64,000 bases of DNA from an uncultured Erysipelotrichaceae bacterium (GTDB lineage: Bacteria > Bacillota_I > Bacilli_A > RFN20 > CAG-826): positions 27,962 through 91,961 of the forward strand of contig CAMVEL010000004.1 in assembly GCA_947166565.1 (NCBI GenBank), in the 5' to 3' direction. The notes beneath the pieces were generated by a model that did no database searches, was not told the DNA's origin, and saw only the letters and a list, made by a program, of their open reading frames with translations. The position numbers and the translations under genes were made by a program. Below, one piece after another: positions 43,699-52,661 of this stretch. Numbering within the stretch: the stretch's first letter is position 1; every line of letters begins with the position of its first letter.

Positions 43699-44644
43699 GA
43701 GAAGCTCTTTTATTATTCCCTTCCTCCTAATTCCTCTTTTTTCCTGCGGGACGCCTAAAAGCGACGGAAAACTAAAGATCCTCTGCACCATCTTCCCGGA
43801 ATACGAATGGATGAAGGCAGTCACCAAGGAATCTAGCAAAGTTGAAGTTGATTTGCTTTTGGATAAAGGAAGCGACATCCATTCCTTCAATCCTAGCGTC
43901 AATGACATGATGAAAGTCGCGACCGCGGATCTATTCGTTTATGTCGGGGGAGAATCCGATACATGGGTCGATTCCGCGCTTAAAAACGTGACCAACAAAA
44001 ACCAAAAAACCATCAATCTCCATACTCTTCTAGAGGATAAGCTCAAACCAGAGGAATCCAAGGAAGGCATGCAGGAAGAAGAAGAGGAAGAAGAGGAAGC
44101 CTTCGATGAACATGTTTGGCTTTCCCTTTCTAATGCGAGCTTCTGCGTCAACGCATTCAAAGATGCCCTTATCGATATGGTAAGCGAAGAGAAAGACCTC
44201 TTCATCAACAACGCGAAAGAATATATCGATGACCTTGCCGTTTTGGATTCCTCTTATAAAGAAATGGTTGAATCTTCAACAAGAAATACGATTTTGGTCG
44301 CGGATAGATTTCCCTTCCGTTATCTGGTCGATGATTACGGAATAGATTATTTCGCGGCTTTCAAAGGCTGCTCATCCGATATAGAAGCGACCCCCGAAAC
44401 AATTGCTTTCCTCATTAATAAAGTCGATGAGCTTGCTTTATCTTACATTTTGGTGACGGAAAGCTCGGATAAGAGACTTGCTAACACCGTCAAAGCCGAG
44501 AGTAAGACCAAGAATCAGGAGATTCTCGTCCTCGATTCCATGCAGGGGACGACTTTAAATGAAGGAAAACGCTATTTATCGATCATGGAAAACAATCTCG
44601 AAGTATTAAGAAAGGCCCTTAACGATGTCTCAACGCTTAGTTGA
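43691..44644 (+). CDS. znuA: Zinc/manganese ABC transporter binding lipoprotein (ZnuA/AdcA type)
   Basis: 317 residues with lipobox LFSC (Cys18). Ligand motifs of cluster A-I proteins: GSDIHSFNPS, DEHVWLS, VADRFPFRYLVDDYG and a C-terminal TESSDKRLANT. Between the first two lies a run of eight Glu instead of the His-rich loop common in ZnuA. The start at 43691 has AAGGAG 7 nt upstream and overlaps the repressor gene as ATGATTAA; an in-frame ATG at 43643 lies well inside that gene and is rejected. Extracellular capture of Zn (or Mn). Confidence 0.93.
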   Translation: MIKRSSFIIPFLLIPLFSCGTPKSDGKLKILCTIFPEYEWMKAVTKESSKVEVDLLLDKGSDIHSFNPSVNDMMKVATADLFVYVGGESDTWVDSALKNVTNKNQKTINLHTLLEDKLKPEESKEGMQEEEEEEEEAFDEHVWLSLSNASFCVNAFKDALIDMVSEEKDLFINNAKEYIDDLAVLDSSYKEMVESSTRNTILVADRFPFRYLVDDYGIDYFAAFKGCSSDIEATPETIAFLINKVDELALSYILVTESSDKRLANTVKAESKTKNQEILVLDSMQGTTLNEGKRYLSIMENNLEVLRKALNDVSTLS

Positions 44645-45341
44645 AGCCTTTTCCTTGGGCGTTGGTTATGAAAAAAAGGAGGTCGTAGGCAACCTCTCTT
44701 TCCATATAGACTCCGGAGACTACCTTTGCATCATCGGCCATAATGGCGCGGGCAAAACCACTTTGATGAAGACTCTTCTTCAATTAATAAAACCCATATC
44801 GGGGAAGATTGAGTTCTACGAAGACCTCCGCAAGGGCGGGATAGGCTATCTCCCCCAACAAAACGGGGCCCAACGCGAATTTCCCGCGACCGTCATGGAA
44901 GTGGTCTTGAGTGGGCTTATCCATAAGAAAGGCCTCATGCCGTTTTATACCAAAGCGGACAAGGCCAAAGCCGAAGAATGCTTAACCCGTATCGGGGCTA
45001 TAGAGCTAAAGAAGAAGTACTTTGGCGAACTTTCCGGCGGACAGCAACAAAGGGTCTTGCTAGCTAGAGCCCTTCTTGGGGCGGATTCGATTCTCCTGGT
45101 AGATGAGCCGGTTTCGGGACTTGATGTCCAAGCTAGCGAGGACATGTATCGGATTTTGGAGGATCTCCATAAGGAAGGGATGGCCATCGTCATGATCACC
45201 CATGACGTCACGACCGCGCTTAAATACGCGACCCATATCCTTGTTATCGGCGAGGAATCCTTCTTTTGGACAAGGGAGGAATTCGCCACCACCGAGTTTG
45301 CAACCAAAGAACACATCGGAGGTCATGATCACCATGATTGA
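44625..45341 (+). CDS. znuC: Zinc ABC transporter ATPase
   Basis: 238 residues: Walker A GHNGAGKTT, Q-loop LPQQ, signature LSGGQQQR, Walker B ILLVDEP, switch MITHD. Normal length with no insertion, in contrast to the sugar and peptide ATPases of this window. It ends in a His-rich tail (GGHDHHD). It overlaps znuA by 20 nt and znuB by 8 nt. Confidence 0.95.
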   Translation: MSQRLVEAFSLGVGYEKKEVVGNLSFHIDSGDYLCIIGHNGAGKTTLMKTLLQLIKPISGKIEFYEDLRKGGIGYLPQQNGAQREFPATVMEVVLSGLIHKKGLMPFYTKADKAKAEECLTRIGAIELKKKYFGELSGGQQQRVLLARALLGADSILLVDEPVSGLDVQASEDMYRILEDLHKEGMAIVMITHDVTTALKYATHILVIGEESFFWTREEFATTEFATKEHIGGHDHHD

Positions 45342-46194
45342 AGCCTTCGAAAAACTATCATATTACCTCACGAATTTCGCCTTCGTCCGTTACGCCTTGA
45401 TCGTCGGCATCCTCGTCGCATTATGCGCGGCCGTGTTGGGTGTGAGCCTCGTTTTGAAGAATTTCTCCATGATCGGGGACGGGCTTTCCCATGTGGCCTT
45501 TGGGGCATTGGCGATCGCCGCGGTTGCCGGATTAACCGAGAACACCTTTGTGATTTTGCCGGTCACGATGGCGGTCGCGATGTTTTTGTTGCAGGCAAAG
45601 GATCGAAAGAAGATAAAGGGAGACGCCCTAATAGCCATGCTTTCAGTGGGGGCTTTGGCCATTGGTTACCTCCTCCTTAACCGTTTTAGCAAATCGGCGA
45701 ACGTTTCGGGAGATGTTTGCACCTCATTATTCGGTTCGACCGCGATTTTGACCTTATCCATGAGCGACGTTTGGATTTGCATCGGACTATCCATCTTCGT
45801 ATTGCTTTTCTTCCTTTTATTCTACCACCGCATATTCGCGGTTACCTTCGACGAGAATTTCGTCAGGGCCACCGAAAAGGGGACCTTCTTCTTCAATTTG
45901 GCCTTTGCCGCGCTTATCGCGATCGTCGTCGTCATCGCCATGAAATTCGTGGGATCGTTATTGGTCTCCGCCTTAATCGTCTTCCCCGCCCTTTCGGCGA
46001 TGAGGCTATTCAGAAGTTTTAAGCTCGTCACCATCGCTTCGGCGATCATCTCGGTTCTCGCCTCCTTCCTCGGTATCATCCTTTCGATCATGATCGATAC
46101 CCCAATCGGCCCGACCATCATCCTCATCGATTTGCTTTTCTTCCTCATTTGTTTCCTCGTCGGAGCGATAAGTCGTAAAGCCAAAGTCGCCTAA
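45334..46194 (+). CDS. znuB: Zinc ABC transporter permease
   Basis: 286 residues with 7-8 helices typical of ABC-3 permeases: GVSLVLKNFSMIGDGLSHVAFGALA, MKFVGSLLVSALIVFPALSA and a last helix LLFFLICFLVGAI. The start at 45334 is 11 nt after GGAGG (45318-45322) and overlaps znuC as ATGATTGA; the ATG at 45325 is too close to that site, and an upstream in-frame start at 45202 lies within znuC. Confidence 0.93.
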   Translation: MIEAFEKLSYYLTNFAFVRYALIVGILVALCAAVLGVSLVLKNFSMIGDGLSHVAFGALAIAAVAGLTENTFVILPVTMAVAMFLLQAKDRKKIKGDALIAMLSVGALAIGYLLLNRFSKSANVSGDVCTSLFGSTAILTLSMSDVWICIGLSIFVLLFFLLFYHRIFAVTFDENFVRATEKGTFFFNLAFAALIAIVVVIAMKFVGSLLVSALIVFPALSAMRLFRSFKLVTIASAIISVLASFLGIILSIMIDTPIGPTIILIDLLFFLICFLVGAISRKAKVA

Positions 46195-46222
46195 AAAGAA
46201 TTACATTATCATTTCGCCTTGC

Positions 46223-46228
46223 TATAAT
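46223..46228 (+). promoter_or_regulatory. -10 box before the 46242 gene
   Basis: TATAAT, 13 nt before the ATG, with at best a weak TTACAT -35 (46201-46206). The predicted leader is about 6 nt and has no Shine-Dalgarno. Confidence 0.4.
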
Positions 46229-46241
46229 TTGCCTAAGAAAA

Positions 46242-46685
46242 ATGGGAAGCAAACCAACCAAAACCGAAATCCGCCGTATCGCCGGAGCGATTAAGCGCAG
46301 CAAGAAGAAGGTCATCCACCTCGATGCTTTATCTCGCCTTACGGGACTTTATCCCGATGTTTTGGGAGAAAAGCTTCGCGAATTCGAACCGATGATACTC
46401 CTTGATGATTCCATCAATTGCCGCGACCTCCTTCCTCGCCTCGAGGAATATTTGGAGGCGCCAAGCGAGAACATCAAAAGGAAGCCCGCTTCTAGCAAAG
46501 CCCCCGCGGTTAGGAAGAAGGACCTCGCCGGATATTCCTCCATCGCCGATTTCGTCTATAAGAAGATGACCTCGGTTGGAGGACTGGTGGATACTTCCGC
46601 GCGCCTTTCCGATGAGGACCTCGCCTTATTAAAACGCCTTATCGAAAACGAGCAGAAGGCCAGAAGGAAAGGCAAAGGAAAATAA
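46242..46685 (+). CDS. Small basic cytoplasmic protein, unknown
   Basis: 147 residues, Lys/Arg-rich at both ends (RRIAGAIKRSKKK; KARRKGKGK), no signal peptide or helices in the membrane. The N-terminal part (IHLDALSRLTGLYPDVLGEKL) could be a small winged-helix or DNA-binding fold, but I do not recognise a family. It stands alone between znuB and nifJ and is followed by a terminator. Confidence 0.65.
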   Translation: MGSKPTKTEIRRIAGAIKRSKKKVIHLDALSRLTGLYPDVLGEKLREFEPMILLDDSINCRDLLPRLEEYLEAPSENIKRKPASSKAPAVRKKDLAGYSSIADFVYKKMTSVGGLVDTSARLSDEDLALLKRLIENEQKARRKGKGK

Positions 46686-46694
46686 AGACAAGCC

Positions 46695-46722
46695 AAAGTG
46701 GGGGAAACTCCACTTTTCTTTT
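46695..46722 (+). terminator. Terminator after the small basic protein
   Basis: Stem AAAGTGG / CCACTTT (46695-46701 with 46710-46716) followed by a T-rich tract. Confidence 0.7.
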
Positions 46723-46802
46723 TCTGGTTTTTAAATCGAACAAAACTCCAATAAAGCACGATAACAAAGGCTAGTTAATAATACTTAACAACAAAAACGG
46801 GC

Positions 46803-46863
46803 AGACCCTAAAGGGTCTATTGAGATTTTCGTGATTGTTTCAAACCCTTAAGTTTTCTATACT
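46803..46863 (+). promoter_or_regulatory. nifJ promoter with upstream palindrome
   Basis: TTGTTT (46835-46840), 17-bp spacer, TATACT (46858-46863). Upstream is a perfect 16-nt palindrome AGACCCTAAAGGGTCT (46803-46818), a possible regulator site. Confidence 0.6.
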
Positions 46864-46896
46864 ATTTGTTGCAAACAAAGGAGAAAAACAACATCT

Positions 46897-49800
46897 ATGT
46901 CTGAAATCAAAAAGACGATGAAATCAGTTGATGGCAATACTGCTGCCTCAATTGAATCCTACTACTTCACGGAAGTGGCCGCGATTTATCCGATCACCCC
47001 GTCCTCCCCAATGGCCGAAAACGTTGACGTCATGTCCGCTAACGGCGAGAAGAACTTCTTCGGTGGACAGGTCAAGGTCGTCGAGATGCAATCCGAAGCC
47101 GGCGCTTCCGGCGCCGTCCATGGCGCCCTCCAGGCTGGTTCCCTCGCAACCACCTACACGGCCTCCCAAGGCTTGCTCCTCATGATCCCAAATATCTACA
47201 AATGGGTTGGTGAGTTGCTCCCCGCCGTCCTTCATGTCTCGGCCCGTTCCCTTGCGACCCGTTCCCTCTCGATCTTCGGTGACCATCAGGATATCTACGC
47301 CTGCCGTCAAACCGGTGTCACGATGATCTGTTCCAACTCCGTCCAGGAAATCGCTGACCTCGCCCCAGTCGCTCACCTAACCGCGATCGACGCCGGACTT
47401 CCCGTCATGCATTTCTTCGATGGATTCCGTACCTCCCATGAGGTCCAAAACGTCGAATTCGTTGACCGCGAAGAATGGAAGAAGCTCCTTCCAATGGACA
47501 AAGTCGAGGAATTCCGTGCCCGTGCCCTTAACCCACACACCCACGCCGTTACCCGCGGTGGAGCCGAAAACGACGATATCTATTTCCAAGGCCGCGAAGC
47601 CCAGAACATCCGTTTTGAGAAAGTCATCTCCGTCGCCGAGAAATATTTCGCCGAAGCTAGCCGCCTAACCGGCCGTAAATACGCTCCATTCGTCTATTAT
47701 GGCGATCCGAACGCCACCCGCGTCATCATCGCGATGGGTTCGGTCACCGAAACCGCGACCGAAGTCGTCGATGAGATGAATTCCCGTGGCGAGAAAGTCG
47801 GTCTCGTCCGCGTTCACCTCTATCGTCCGTTCTCTCCGCGTTTGCTCTCCGAAGCCATCCCAACCTCCGTCCGTAAGATCGCGGTCCTCGACCGTACCAA
47901 AGAAAACGGCGCGGAAGGCGAGCCTCTTTATCTCGATGTCCTCGCTTCCATGGCTCAGGTCGGCCGCAAATTCGATATCATCATCGGTGGCCGCTATGGT
48001 CTTTCCTCCAAAGACACCCAGCCAAAAGACGTCAAGGCCGTCTATGACTTCCTTAACGCCGAAAAGAAGTGGACCGGATTCACCGTCGGCATCAAAGACG
48101 ACGTCACCGGACTCTCCATCCCAGTCGATGATACCTACCATATCGAAGGTAACTACACGAGCTGCCTCTTCTATGGCTTAGGCTCCGACGGAACCGTCTC
48201 CGCCAACAAGAATTCCATCAAGATCATTGGCGATGCGACCGGACAATATGCTCAGGCCTATTTCCAGTATGACTCCCGTAAAGCCGGCGGCACCACCCGT
48301 AGCCACCTCCGCTTCGGCAAAGAGCCAATCCATTCCGAATATTATGTCAAGAACGCGGACTTCATCTCCTGCTCCCTTGATACCTATATCTTCAAATTCG
48401 ACATCATCTCGAACCTCAAAAAAGGCGGAACCTTCCTTCTCAACACCAATATGGATGATGCGACCCTCGTCAACTCCATGCCAAACCGCATGAAGAGACT
48501 CCTCGCCGAGAAGAAAGCCAAATTCTATGTCATCGACGCGAACAAGCTCGCCGCCGAATGCCATATGGGCCGTCACACCAATACAACCCTCCAAGCCGCC
48601 TTCTTCAAACTCAACCCCGGCATCATGGATTATTCAGAAGCCGAGAAGTGGATGAAGAAATTCGTCTACAAGACCTTTGCGAAGAAGGGCGAGGAAATCG
48701 TCAATAACAACTATGCCGCGATCGACGCCGGCCCATCCGGACTCCGCGAAATCGAAGTCGATCCAAGATGGCTCGATCTCCCGCTCACCAAATCCGCCTC
48801 TAGCGATACCGGCGATACCTATTATGACGAATACGTCGATGTCATCGATCGTCTCGATGGCGATGAACTCCCAACCAGCGCCTTCACCAAGCATGAGCTT
48901 CTCGATGGCACGATGAACGAGAACATCACCTTCAAGCAGAAGAGGGGCATCGCGGACGTCGTTCCAGTTTGGAACCCCGATTACTGCATCCAGTGCAACC
49001 AGTGCGCCTTCGTCTGCCCACATGCGACCATCCGTCCATATCTCATCAGCGAAGAAGAACTCGCTGGTGCTCCAGAAATCGTCAAAGCCGGCGTCAAACC
49101 TGCTATCGGAACCAAGAACAAAGAACTCAAGTTCCGCATCCAAGTCGCTTCCGAAAACTGCGTCGGTTGCGGACTCTGCGCTGCCGAATGTATGGCTAAC
49201 GCCACCGCTAAGCGCCTTGGCAATGACCATTATGCCCTCAAGATGGTTGATGCCCATGGTCAAAGGGAACAACAAATCGGCGCCGATTATCTCTATGCGA
49301 ACTGCACCGAGAAGAAGGGCGAACTCCCACCAGCCATGGAATTTGGCGTCAAGGGTATCGGCTTCAAACGTCCATACATGGAAGTCTCCGGCGCCTGTGC
49401 AGGCTGCGGTGAAGCCCCATATTATCGCTTAGTCTCCCAACTTTTCGGCAAAGACATGCTCGTTGCTAACGCGACCGGCTGCTCTTCCATCTACTGCGGT
49501 TCCACCCCACTCACCCCATTCGTCAACGACGAAGGCAAGAACGGACCCGCTTGGGCGAACTCCCTCTTCGAGGATAACGCCGAATATGGCTTTGGTATGC
49601 GTATCGCTTCCGATCAGAAGATGTCCCGCATCTGCGAGATCCTCAAGGAAGCCCTCGCCTCTGGAGTCGAAGATGAACTCGCCAACGTCATCAACGATTA
49701 CCTCGCCCACATCAAAGACCGCGAATATGTCCGTGGCTTAGTCCCCGAACTTCTCCGCCTCATCGACCTCAGCAAGAACGATGGCATCAAAGAGCTCCGT

Positions 49801-50472
49801 AAATACGAGCGTGACCTCGTCGATAAGTCCGTTTGGATCGTCGGTGGCGACGGCTGGAGCTTCGATATCGGTTATGGCGGACTTGATCATGTCCTTGCTA
49901 ACGAAGCCGACGTCAACATCCTCGTCCTCGACACCGAAGTCTATTCCAACACCGGTGGTCAGGCCTCCAAGTCCTCCCAGACCGGTTCCATCAACAAATT
50001 CACCGCTTCCGGTAAGAAAGAAGCGAAGAAGAACCTCGCCCTCATGGCAATGGCCTATGGTCATGTCTACGTTGCCCAAATCGCTTTAGGCAGCAACCCT
50101 GCCAAAGCGATCCAGGCGATCCGTGAGGCCGAATCCTACAACGGACCATCCCTCATCATCTGCTATTGCCCATGCGCCGAGCAGCACATCAAAGGTGGCC
50201 TTGTCAATTCCATCAAGGAAGAGAAGAAGGCTGTCGAATGCGGTTACTTCACTACCTTCCGTTTCGACCCACGTCTACGCGAAGAAGGCAAGAGCCCATT
50301 AACGATGGATTGCCCAGAGCCAGACTTCGGCAAACTCCGCGACTTCGTCATGCAGGAAACCCGTTTCGCCCAGCTCCCGATCGTCAACCCAGAGCACGCG
50401 GAAGAGCTCTTGCAGAAGTGCGAGGCCTATGCCAAGCGCCGCTATGCGGATATCAAGAAATTCGGCGAATAA
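46897..50472 (+). CDS. nifJ: Pyruvate:ferredoxin (flavodoxin) oxidoreductase
   Basis: 1,191 residues, the normal length of the single-chain enzyme that converts pyruvate and CoA to acetyl-CoA, CO2 and reduced ferredoxin with thiamine pyrophosphate. Seen in order: N-terminal domain (YPITPSSPMAE), transketolase C-like region, two 4Fe-4S motifs (CIQCNQCAFVCP near 697 and CVGCGLCAAEC near 755), proximal cluster Cys (CAGCG near 833) and the TPP-binding motif GDGWSFDIGYGG near 984 with EVYSNTGGQASKSS. It indicates anaerobic energy metabolism. AAAGGAG lies 12 nt before the ATG; monocistronic with a strong terminator. Confidence 0.98.
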   Translation: MSEIKKTMKSVDGNTAASIESYYFTEVAAIYPITPSSPMAENVDVMSANGEKNFFGGQVKVVEMQSEAGASGAVHGALQAGSLATTYTASQGLLLMIPNIYKWVGELLPAVLHVSARSLATRSLSIFGDHQDIYACRQTGVTMICSNSVQEIADLAPVAHLTAIDAGLPVMHFFDGFRTSHEVQNVEFVDREEWKKLLPMDKVEEFRARALNPHTHAVTRGGAENDDIYFQGREAQNIRFEKVISVAEKYFAEASRLTGRKYAPFVYYGDPNATRVIIAMGSVTETATEVVDEMNSRGEKVGLVRVHLYRPFSPRLLSEAIPTSVRKIAVLDRTKENGAEGEPLYLDVLASMAQVGRKFDIIIGGRYGLSSKDTQPKDVKAVYDFLNAEKKWTGFTVGIKDDVTGLSIPVDDTYHIEGNYTSCLFYGLGSDGTVSANKNSIKIIGDATGQYAQAYFQYDSRKAGGTTRSHLRFGKEPIHSEYYVKNADFISCSLDTYIFKFDIISNLKKGGTFLLNTNMDDATLVNSMPNRMKRLLAEKKAKFYVIDANKLAAECHMGRHTNTTLQAAFFKLNPGIMDYSEAEKWMKKFVYKTFAKKGEEIVNNNYAAIDAGPSGLREIEVDPRWLDLPLTKSASSDTGDTYYDEYVDVIDRLDGDELPTSAFTKHELLDGTMNENITFKQKRGIADVVPVWNPDYCIQCNQCAFVCPHATIRPYLISEEELAGAPEIVKAGVKPAIGTKNKELKFRIQVASENCVGCGLCAAECMANATAKRLGNDHYALKMVDAHGQREQQIGADYLYANCTEKKGELPPAMEFGVKGIGFKRPYMEVSGACAGCGEAPYYRLVSQLFGKDMLVANATGCSSIYCGSTPLTPFVNDEGKNGPAWANSLFEDNAEYGFGMRIASDQKMSRICEILKEALASGVEDELANVINDYLAHIKDREYVRGLVPELLRLIDLSKNDGIKELRKYERDLVDKSVWIVGGDGWSFDIGYGGLDHVLANEADVNILVLDTEVYSNTGGQASKSSQTGSINKFTASGKKEAKKNLALMAMAYGHVYVAQIALGSNPAKAIQAIREAESYNGPSLIICYCPCAEQHIKGGLVNSIKEEKKAVECGYFTTFRFDPRLREEGKSPLTMDCPEPDFGKLRDFVMQETRFAQLPIVNPEHAEELLQKCEAYAKRRYADIKKFGE

Positions 50473-50498
50473 CCCTTTCTTGAATTAAACCTCAATTT

Positions 50499-50537
50499 GA
50501 AAGCGTCAGAGGCTTGCGTCTCTGACGCTTTCTTTTT
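50499..50537 (+). terminator. Strong terminator of nifJ
   Basis: 13-bp stem GAAAGCGTCAGAG / CTCTGACGCTTTC with an 8-nt loop, then TTTTT. Confidence 0.93.
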
Positions 50538-50542
50538 GCTTT

Positions 50543-50935
50543 ATGCGTGTTCGGGATTATGGCGAAACAGCTGTAACGCCAACATTTGAAGTCTCTCAAG
50601 GAAACGAAGCATATCATTTTGATGTTGGAAATGCGCAAGTTGGCCAGCGTTTATATACAACAGATGCGTGGCTTCAAAGGATTACCTGCTACCATCTTTA
50701 CGCCAACGTTTATCAATTTATCAGTTCGCCTTTGCCAAATCTAAATTTACGTCTTTATAATACTAACGGGGTAATTGTCTGGCAAACCACCTGTTCAAAT
50801 ACAAATATAAAACGCCATTTTTACACTTTTACTGCAAACAGGAATTATGCGATGAAAGTGTATTGTGCGTCCTCAAACTATACCGTTTACAGTCCTTCCT
50901 CCCATTATAGTGTTGCTTGCCATAGGACTATTTAA
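50543..50935 (+). CDS. Orphan 130-residue beta-rich fragment
   Basis: Open frame starting 6 nt after the T tract of the nifJ terminator, with no visible promoter or ribosome-binding site. The product has no signal peptide, is rich in Tyr/Asn/Cys and alternates like a beta-sandwich of the pre-peptidase C-terminal kind (FDVGNAQVGQRLYTT, LNLRLYNTNGVIVWQTT, FTANRNYAMKVYC). It is AT-rich and its codon use differs from nifJ. Likely a remnant of a larger secreted protein rather than a working gene. Confidence 0.4.
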   Translation: MRVRDYGETAVTPTFEVSQGNEAYHFDVGNAQVGQRLYTTDAWLQRITCYHLYANVYQFISSPLPNLNLRLYNTNGVIVWQTTCSNTNIKRHFYTFTANRNYAMKVYCASSNYTVYSPSSHYSVACHRTI

Positions 50936-50958
50936 AGGGAAACAATAATTACAGAGCC

Positions 50959-52233
50959 ATGAAAGATAGTGAAAACAAATTCAAAATACTCATTTTTCTA
51001 AGAGGGTTTTTTTCAAAAGCGTTTGAGGCATTCATCTCTTTTCTCGAAAAATATTGGGTTTGGATCATCCCGCTTGTCTTGCTTGTGCTCTCTGTTCTTG
51101 TGAGGATTCCCTTCTATCCGGTCAGGACTAGCGATTACAACGTATTCCTTTCATCTTGGTATGAAGAGGCACGAAAACTTGGGGGCAAGGAATACCTTGC
51201 TTCCGGTATTGGCGATTACGGGCCAATGTATAATTATTTCCTAGTTATTTTCGCTTCGCTTGGAATAGAGGCCGGGGAATCTAACGGATTGCTTTTCGCT
51301 TTGAAAATCACAAGCGATATATTCGTGTACCTGTCGGCTTTTCTTGTCTTTTTCCTGTCTAAATTCATTTTGAAGAAGTCCGACGAAATCACAGTATTCG
51401 CGTTTGCTTTTTCTCTTTTTACGCCGACCATTCTCCTGAATTCACCTTATTGGGGACAATGTGATGCCATTTACGCGTTCTTTTGTCTTCTTTCCCTAAC
51501 CTTCCTTCTCTTAAAAAAGCCATACTTATCAGCCGTCTTTTTCGGACTCTCCTTTGCTTTCAAGCTCCAGTCTGTGTTTTTTGCTCCCGTTTTCTTGATT
51601 CTTTGGTTGAGAAAGGGGTTCAAATTACATGCTCTGCTGCTCTCAGCTGTGGTTTATTTCCTTTCCCTTGTTCCTTCTCTTGCCTGTGGGAGGAGCCTAT
51701 CGTCTTGTCTAGGTGTATATTTCGAACAGACAAAAGAGTACGGATATCTTTCAGCGAACGCGCCTAATATCTACATATTCGTCCAGAAAACTTTTTCAGG
51801 AGGAGAGACCGTGGAGAAGGCCATCGTTCCCGGAGCCACCATCATTGGGCTGACATTCATTGGCCTTGCTTCCTTTTTCGCTTATCGCGTGAATAAGGAA
51901 ATCGACGTCCAAAGCACCGCAAGAGTGGCTTTGCTGATGGCGGCATTATGTCCGTTCGTCTTGCCAAAAATGCATGAACGCTATTTCTATTTGGCAGATA
52001 TAATCGCGGTGGTTTTCTTCATCGCAAACCCAAAGAAGTTCTACATACCGATTCTCATTTGGTTAGGATCTTTCTCTGGGTATGTTACCTTTTTGTTCAA
52101 AAACTACTATTTTGGCGATCGTAACGTCAATTTGATGATCGGGGCACTTTTCATTCTTGCGGCGATTGTCCTTCTCTGGGTCGATATGCTTAAGAATAAT
52201 TCGTCTCCAAAAGAAACCGAGAATCGCGTTTGA
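50959..52233 (+). CDS. GT-C family glycosyltransferase, Gpi18/mannosyltransferase-like
   Basis: 424 residues with about ten helices. The first loop holds an acidic SDYNVFLSSWYEEARK (GT-C type Asp) and GDYGPMYNYFL; later SPYWGQCDAIYAFF, FKLQSVFFAP and PKMHERYFYLAD match the Gpi18-like (COG5542) pattern. Such enzymes transfer a sugar from a lipid carrier outside the membrane, to glycolipids or surface polymers. No operon partner is present. Composition is more AT-rich than nifJ, so transfer is possible. No clear Shine-Dalgarno was seen. Confidence 0.8.
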   Translation: MKDSENKFKILIFLRGFFSKAFEAFISFLEKYWVWIIPLVLLVLSVLVRIPFYPVRTSDYNVFLSSWYEEARKLGGKEYLASGIGDYGPMYNYFLVIFASLGIEAGESNGLLFALKITSDIFVYLSAFLVFFLSKFILKKSDEITVFAFAFSLFTPTILLNSPYWGQCDAIYAFFCLLSLTFLLLKKPYLSAVFFGLSFAFKLQSVFFAPVFLILWLRKGFKLHALLLSAVVYFLSLVPSLACGRSLSSCLGVYFEQTKEYGYLSANAPNIYIFVQKTFSGGETVEKAIVPGATIIGLTFIGLASFFAYRVNKEIDVQSTARVALLMAALCPFVLPKMHERYFYLADIIAVVFFIANPKKFYIPILIWLGSFSGYVTFLFKNYYFGDRNVNLMIGALFILAAIVLLWVDMLKNNSSPKETENRV

Positions 52234-52330
52234 TCGCGGTTAACACGATAGATGAATTAATGACCTCTAATTAAATGTTGAAAGAAGGCCTTTTTCAACG
52301 TGTTTTATGAATCCGTTTGTCAATAGAAAA

Positions 52331-52350
52331 CGACCAACAGACGTTGGTCG
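52331..52350 (-). terminator. Terminator of tRNA-Pro
   Basis: On the minus strand, stem CGACCAA / TTGGTCG with a 6-nt loop is followed by TTTTC. It lies just downstream of the tRNA. Confidence 0.8.
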
Positions 52351-52362
52351 TGTAGTTTCTTT

Positions 52363-52439
52363 TGGTCGGAACGACGGGATTCGAACCCGTGACCTCTACC
52401 ACCCCAAGGTAGCGCACTACCAAGCTGTGCTACGTCCCG
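52363..52439 (-). tRNA. tRNA-Pro (GGG anticodon)
   Basis: On the minus strand: acceptor CGGGACG / CGTTCCG (one G-U pair), anticodon stem CTACC/GGTAG with loop TTGGGGT (anticodon GGG), T-arm ACGGG-TTCGAAT-CCCGT and encoded CCA. A TATAAT box for it lies at 52450-52455. The 52234-52661 gap otherwise contains only its terminator and the oppA promoter. Confidence 0.95.
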
Positions 52440-52449
52440 GCAAGGCAAT

Positions 52450-52455
52450 ATTATA
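52450..52455 (-). promoter_or_regulatory. -10 box of tRNA-Pro
   Basis: TATAAT on the minus strand, 11 nt before the mature tRNA 5' end; no strong -35 is visible. Confidence 0.5.
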
Positions 52456-52587
52456 CTGATTCAAACGGATTATGCCATAAGCATTTTCATGAGGCAAAAA
52501 TGACTACCGTATATCGACTTTTTTATTAAAAATCCCCACCGTTTTCAATTGTTTAAACACAATTATTCACCTTCCTTAAACTTTTAG

Positions 52588-52615
52588 TTGACTAAAAAAC
52601 GCGCACGAGCATAAT
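52588..52615 (+). promoter_or_regulatory. oppA promoter
   Basis: TTGACT (52588-52593), 16-bp spacer, CATAAT (52610-52615). The leader is about 40 nt and contains AAAGGA 11 nt before the ATG. Confidence 0.6.
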
Positions 52616-52661
52616 ACCTAGGCATTTTAAGAATGACGCGTAAGAAAGGAAAAAAGCGAAA

